DNA of 64,000 bases from Polychytrium aggregatum (taxonomy: Eukaryota; Chytridiomycota; Chytridiomycetes; Polychytriales): assembly GCF_025602895.1 (NCBI RefSeq), contig NW_026516361.1, positions 25,652 to 89,651 of the forward strand. Reading direction: 5' to 3'. Position numbers and translations under genes: made by a program. Under the pieces are notes generated by a model, which was given only the letters and a program-made list of their open reading frames with translations, was not told where the DNA came from and ran no database searches. Positions 59,289 through 64,000 of this stretch are shown here, in pieces; within the stretch, counting starts at the first letter, position 1; the number at the start of each line of letters is the position of its first letter.

Positions 59289-61018
59289 CTAGAACGGCGT
59301 TTGGCCGACGATATTCCCTCTATATGTGCGAGGACAGAAACCAACCGGCAGGTATCAGTGTGGGATGTCGAAAGTACATCGCGCCGCGGAGACCACTCCA
59401 GTGAGCCACGGCAGACAGCCCGGGAATGGAGAGGGCTTGAACTCACGCTGGGAAGTAGTTGCACACCACGGTGTATGGGAAGGGATCGCTCGTTACGCCT
59501 ACGGCACATCCGACAGTTTTTGTCGTCTTCCATACGATCTAGTCGTCCAAGGGATCAAAGCGGCGATAATGAGAATATGAATGCCTCAAATCGAGGGGCA
59601 ACTTTGCATAATATCCGGACTGGCGGCGATATCCAGGTATCCGAAACAGACCTGTGTGTAGTGCCCATAGAGCTCAAAGCTGCCCTGAGGGATGACTTCG
59701 CCGTGGTAGTTGACGCTCTCGGCGCCCCACGATGCTACCGCCTGTTTGCATGAAACCGGGCTTCCGGTACTGGCATATAGGTTTTGTCCCTCGCCTATAC
59801 ATTGTCGCAAGAACGGATTTGTGTTATGGCTACGACAGAAGCCGCATACAGGATACACAATAGAAATCCGAGGGCAAAGCTGAGCGGGTGGCGTTATATT
59901 GCTGGAAAGTGAGATCGAACGGGGCGACGTAATAAGTCATATGACGAAGGCAGGCCCACATACCGGACTGACTGGGAATCCAATGGTTGAATCCCTGGTG
60001 ATTCTGAAACCACAGCTGCGCGTCATTGGCAATGCTACTATCCCACGTAAGCGATGGCAATCCGAGTTGATTTCGGATGGTGTTGTGGGCACTGAGGCAA
60101 TCGATGATATCTTGTGAGAGCACTGGGGATGGGGATGGGGATGGGGATGGGGCCACTGATGATGACGGTGTGGGCGACGGAGACGGCGATGCCGCTTGAA
60201 ACAAAGGGAATTTAGAACCGTTGGGCGGTGAGCACTGACTCGAGCTCAGGCTTGCGCCAGAAGGGTATGAATTCCGGCATGCGAACGACGGTGGGACGCC
60301 GATCGGCGAGGCGGTGGGCCGCGGAGATTCGCTTACCGCATTTTTGGCAGGCCCACACAAGCCGAGGGGTACTGTTCAAAGACCAGACTGGCTCAGACGT
60401 GCCATCCGCGTACAGTATGTAGATAACCATGTTTCCGTCAGCCTGAATGCTGAGGAGGAATGTTGCGTTGCTCTGACCCTTTGGCTTGCCGACATTGCTT
60501 CCGGTTGCGGCAACGGCAGTTGTCACGCCAGCTGCACTTGTCCGGTAAACAACCAGATTGCCGTCGCTCTGAAGTGTGGCAAACGTTTTGCCCTGGCCAC
60601 CATCGAGGGTGTTGGACGAGTATCGGGGCTGGATCGTCGGTGGAGTGGCTGTATAGCTGTAGAGCACCAAGTTGCCATCGAGCTGCATCGACAGAAAGTA
60701 TGCGGAGCCGCTTGAAAGCCCAAAGACAAATCGGTTGCTGCCTTGCGAAAGAGACTGGTTTTCAAGCAGAACTGCCCCACCGATACCGTTGCAGATGACT
60801 CCGGTTTGGCTTGTGAAGGTCGGAATCGTACAGTTGGTGAAGGCCGAGCAGGCAGTGACGGCTGCCGGGGGTGCATGGAGGCATTTTGGATGGCTGTTAA
60901 TTGCAAGGCATTATAGATCACCCCATTGAACAGATTCGAATCACAGGCTCCTTTTGATGCAGACGACACGATCCATACCGAGACAGAGAAAGAAGGCAAC
61001 GGAGAGAGTACGGGGCAT
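59289..61018 (-). CDS. Secreted bulb-type lectin plus CAP-domain fusion protein
   Basis: Exons (complement) 60945-61018, 60337-60893, 59964-60194, 59652-59794, 59447-59538 and 59289-59319 join in phase to 375 residues. A signal peptide (MPRTLSVAFFLCLGMDRVVC) is followed by a bulb-type (mannose-binding, beta-prism II) lectin domain. It has three intact Q-x-D-x-N-x-V-x-Y sites: QLDGNLVLY, QSDGNLVVY and QADGNMVIY (about residues 95, 133 and 175). A Ser/Pro linker (SPSPSPTPSSSVAPSPSPSP) leads to a full CAP (SCP/PR-1) domain. This comprises LSAHNTIRNQLGLPSLTWDS, ANDAQLWFQNHQGFNH, EGQNLYAS, AVASWGAESVNYHGEV, FELYGHYTQIVWKTTKTVGC and PYTVVCNYFPAGNIVGQTPF. CAP proteins bind sterols or lipids outside cells. 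The fusion probably places a CAP domain on mannose-bearing surfaces; that role is inference. Confidence 0.88.
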
Positions 61019-61676
61019 ATTGAGCAGTTTGGTTGGCGAGGCACTTGATCGAGGGCTGCGATCGACGATTGGGGGCTAACGTGAGAGGCTCGTTTTGTAT
61101 CTGGCTGTCTATGCCCTCTCCTTTGAAGTGACGCCGATCGGATGGTGCCCGACGATGTATAAGAGTGCCACAGATTGCAGGAGGAGGACGGGTTCGGCGG
61201 GAGGGATGGAATAACCAAAGGGATGGAATAACCAAAGGGATGGAATGGCCAAAGGGATGGAGTGGCCAGAGAGCCTTGGCCAGGGTTGTTGTTGTCAGCG
61301 AGAATGGGTCTGTCCCTGGAGCCTTCACCCTCGAGTTGTTTGTCCAAAGGCAGGCGGGCAACGGCTGGAGGATCAGATGAGGATCGGATGAGAGGGGTCA
61401 CGTCCCCGGCCCTGATGCCCAGCTCATGCAAACAACGACGTCGATGGCGACGGCGAGGCGGGTAAGACGAGATGTGTGGGCGAAGTGGACGATATGTGCG
61501 GGGCGGTGGGTGAGTGGTGGGCGAGCGGTGGGTGAGCGGTGGGTGAGCATGGCCAGGGCCATGACAGGGCCCAGCCAGGGACAAAATGGCGGCAACGGGA
61601 TGTTGCACAAGCAGCTGGTGTAACATGAATGTACAATAACCGTCTGGTAGGCGAGGCGGTGGACGAGGCCAACAAG
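61019..61676. other. Intergenic region with 20-base tandem repeat
   Basis: About 660 bases between the lectin-CAP start (minus strand) and the tRNA pair. Holds a tandem repeat at 61203-61268 and a second GGGTGAGCGGT-like repeat near 61500-61545. No gene. Confidence 0.6.
61203..61268 (+). repeat. 20-base tandem repeat
   Basis: GGGATGGAATAACCAAAGGG-type units occur about three and a half times, the last ones changed to GGCC. The array lies about 200 bases upstream of the lectin-CAP gene. Confidence 0.85.
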
Positions 61677-61748
61677 TCCGCATTGGTCCAGTGGCTAGGA
61701 TCCCTCGCTTTCACCGAGGTGGCCGGGGTTCGATTCCCCGATGCGGAA
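61677..61748 (+). tRNA. tRNA-Glu (UUC)
   Basis: Acceptor stem TCCGCAT pairs with ATGCGGA (61741-61747), discriminator A at 61748. D-loop region TGGTCCAGTGGCTAGGAT, anticodon stem-loop CTCGCTTTCACCGAG with anticodon TTC, and T-arm CCGGGGTTCGATTCCCCG (internal B box). No intron. No T-run follows; the next tRNA begins after five bases. Confidence 0.96.
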
Positions 61749-61753
61749 GACAT

Positions 61754-61826
61754 GCCTTCTTGGCTCAGTTGGCAGAGCGTCTGCCTAGTAAGCAGAAGGT
61801 CACCAGTTCAATTCTGGTAGAAGGCA
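61754..61826 (+). tRNA. tRNA-Thr (AGU)
   Basis: Acceptor stem GCCTTCT pairs with AGAAGGC (61819-61825), discriminator A at 61826. A box TGGCTCAGTTGGCAGAGC, anticodon stem-loop CTGCCTAGTAAGCAG with anticodon AGT, and T-arm ACCAGTTCAATTCTGGT. No intron. Confidence 0.96.
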
Positions 61827-61832
61827 TTTTTT
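61827..61832 (+). terminator. RNA polymerase III terminator
   Basis: Run of six T immediately after the discriminator base of tRNA-Thr, with a second T5 at about 61840. It is the only T-run serving the two tRNA genes. Confidence 0.85.
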
Positions 61833-64000
61833 GCTCGCTTTTTGCTGTCCATGCTGTCCGTGCTTCGATCTGTCTGCCACTGATCGCTCGCTCGTCTCTC
61901 TGCATGCTCTGATGTTCTGGTGTCCCTCAGCCCTGTGCTGCACACTCAGTTCTGTATCCTCCATCATCCATCATCCATCCTCCATCCTCTCCCCTGTACA
62001 CTCTACTCTGCTTTCCCACTGTCGGTCTCGGTTTCGGCTCCAGTTCTTCCGCTGTGATGTGTCTGTTGCTCCGTTGCTGACCCGGGTGGTGGTGCTGCAT
62101 TATACCGCCAGCAGTCCATCACCACCCGGTCGTGCCGTTGCCCTGATCTCGGCCGACCCTGCTTTCTTTCTGCTGCCGCACCACTCTGTCCAGCGTCGTC
62201 CTGCTCCACTCTGGCACCTCAACCACACTTTCATCCCCAATGCTTGTCGTCTCCATTCATTTTCTCATCGTTCCACTGTCTCACTGTTCCTTGCTTCGAT
62301 GGCTCTGTCGACTATCCTCCGAATCACTCTCAACTCTCGGTGCTGTCATCATTTCTCATCACTCTCATATGCAGTATCACCTTTCCCGATACAACCCACA
62401 TCCGCTCCACCCAATCTGTACCCACGGTGCCACAACATCCACTCCGACATTCCCATCAAAGTCGCCACGTTCCAATTGTCGGTGCTACTCCATCGTTGCA
62501 TCTCCGCCTCCATTTTACTCGCACATTTCGCCTCCTGCTATTTGCTGCTTGAGTCCGACTGCTCGTGCCGACTGCTCGTGCCGACTATCAGTAACACTCA
62601 CTTGTGTGTCGACAAGTATTGGCCTTGATATGGTTTCGACTGATGATCGCCCAACCCACACCACAATCGACTCGATCTTGTGGAAATGCCAGCTTCGCCA
62701 TCCCTCGAGTTGACTCGGCCAGCTTTCCGATTCGTGCTCATACATATGGCCTCACGGATGATATGGACCGACCCACTCATCAAGCACTCTGAGCCTGTGT
62801 CGGCTTCTGCCACCACGCATCCCTCCAACTGCATCACCAACGCACCATTGTCCATGAGGTTGAGTTTGGCTGATCCATCGTCCGACGGAACCGACTGCCA
62901 TCGTCCCGATCGATGTCGAGCCGCATTTGAAGTCTCGCAGCAGCCTCTCACTCCTGCATAGCCTCGCACCTCCAGCTGCCCACCAAACAGCCGTGGATTT
63001 CCCAGCCACAGCTTCAAATGCAAGTGCAAGTCCACTCATTATGGGGAAATCAGGCATGCACCACATGATCTTGATTGCGACTCCAACGAGCAGCTTGTCT
63101 CAGCCGACGAGGCACCGACAACCACAGCAACAGTTGTTGTCGTAGTAATCAGCGTCGCAGCAATTCGCTGGTTGAATGGCAGCGGCCCTGTTCCTGGGAT
63201 CAACCGATCTGTCCCTGGTCGACACACAATCTCGTCCAATTGTTAGCCATGAGTGGTGAGCATCGCTGAGTGGACCAGCAAAGCTGATGGAACGGATACT
63301 GATTGCCAGGTCGAGGGTCGCATCGATGAAGTGATTCGCAGATGATGGAGATGATACCGAAATGGATGTGTGGAATATTAACGGGCTGCAGCAGCGAGCC
63401 AACCGCGCCTGAGTGCAACTGCCTCAGACAGGACTGTCGCGGAAGGGACGAGGAGCGGGCAGTCCTTTGGAGCCTGGGATCGAGGCGGGACGTACTCCAT
63501 ATCGGTGGGACGTGGAGGTGGAGGGGTTTCTGCAACAGTGAGCAGTCGGGTTCTCTATGCTGGCCCGTGCCGCAGACAAAGATTCGGTCCATGGTGAATT
63601 GAGACCGAGTGTGACTGAGTGTGGCCAAGGGCCAGTCGCAGTCAAGTTCGAGGAAGTCTGAAAGTGGGATGCGACTCCAGCGGATCCGACAATTCCGAGG
63701 ATGGAGGGCGTCGCAGGCAATGCCGATGCTGTCTGTTTTTGCAAAATACTCTCGCAGTGGACCGGTCCGGGGAAGAACGAATGATGCGCCATAGCCAGAG
63801 CCAATCCGATATTGGCAGAACAGCAGCGGGCAGCCAACCAAGGTGCGACGATGAGTTGGGGGATGGCGATATCGCAGGGACAGAACGAATTGATGCCGGG
63901 GACAGGTGTTGGGTCGCAGTGGCGACGATGAAGCAATGTGTTGCAGCGACGATGAGCCGCGAATTCTGCGGGTTGGTCGGTGGGCCGGCGAGTTGGGGAT
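61833..64000. other. No supported gene in the last 2.2 kb
   Basis: The first 900 bases are C/T-rich (TCCATCATCC-like) with long but compositionally biased open frames. Around 63200-63940 the minus strand has two overlapping open frames of about 170 to 210 codons, without recognisable motifs or splice-consistent structure. A gene may continue past the window, but I cannot support one. Confidence 0.4.

Noticed and set aside
59107-59292. Short open frame with an Asp-Ala repeat
   Set aside because: The repeat is a GATGCC microsatellite between convergent genes; no other support.
60523-61683. Minus-strand open frame of 386 codons
   Set aside because: It overlaps the lectin exon in another frame; the lectin frame has conserved motifs and phase-consistent splices, this one does not.
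61831-62628. Plus-strand open frame of 265 codons rich in Ser, Cys and Leu
   Set aside because: It reflects a C/T-rich strand downstream of the tRNA pair; no motif, domain or splice pattern.

Overview
The window is nuclear DNA of a filamentous or zoosporic fungus. It is GC-rich with strong G/C third-position bias, and most genes carry several short introns (about 50 to 300 bases, GT..AG, mostly GTAAGT/GTGAGT donors). It holds a copper-fist transcription factor and a TSR4/PDCD2 gene. It also holds homologues of genes better known from animals (RFWD3, SCFD2, TANGO2) and a SEL1-repeat protein of a kind abundant in chytrids. An early-diverging lineage, most likely a chytrid, fits best; this is inference from gene content, not a species call.

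Layout. 0.5-3.5 kb (+): an unrecognised multi-exon protein with a possible ubiquitin-like fold. 5.5-9.4 kb (-): an RFWD3-type RING/WD40 ubiquitin ligase, divergent from a small universal stress protein gene at 10.5 kb (+). 11.5-13.3 kb is gene-free and holds a 28-copy CCATA satellite. 13.3-15.7 kb (+): a 14-TM drug/H+ antiporter. 16.5-17.9 kb (+): a coiled-coil protein. 18.4-20.5 kb (+): exosome subunit RRP4. 20.8-22.1 kb (+): a low-complexity, probably nuclear protein. 22.7-24.1 kb (-): a multi-pass membrane protein. 24.5-25.7 kb (-): a HAD phosphatase. 26.2-32.1 kb (-): two tandem GPI-anchored glyoxal oxidases (copper radical enzymes). 33.1-37.5 kb (-): an SCFD2-type Sec1/Munc18 protein, divergent from TANGO2 at 38.5 kb (+), with a MITE-like element in the shared promoter. 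40.2-41.8 kb (+): a SEL1-repeat protein. 44.4-46.7 kb (+): the copper-fist regulator. 47.7-48.6 kb (+): a second universal stress protein. 49.2-50.5 kb (-): a START-domain protein. 51.0-55.2 kb (-): splicing factor SF3B1, head-to-head with TSR4/PDCD2 at 55.8-58.6 kb (+). 59.3-61.0 kb (-): a secreted bulb-lectin/CAP fusion. 61.68-61.83 kb (+): a tRNA-Glu and a tRNA-Thr five bases apart. The last 2.2 kb show no gene I can support.

There are no operons. Functional links are inferential: RRP4, TSR4 and SF3B1 are housekeeping RNA genes; the glyoxal oxidases are copper enzymes about 12 kb from a copper-fist regulator; SCFD2 and TANGO2 both have secretory-pathway connections in animals. Dispersed repeat fragments at 4.7-5.3, 37.8-38.05, 39.8-40.0, 46.8-46.9 and 48.9-49.0 kb form one or two related non-autonomous element families. 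Exon coordinates given as joins were checked for reading-phase continuity by hand; where I could not do this the entry says so.
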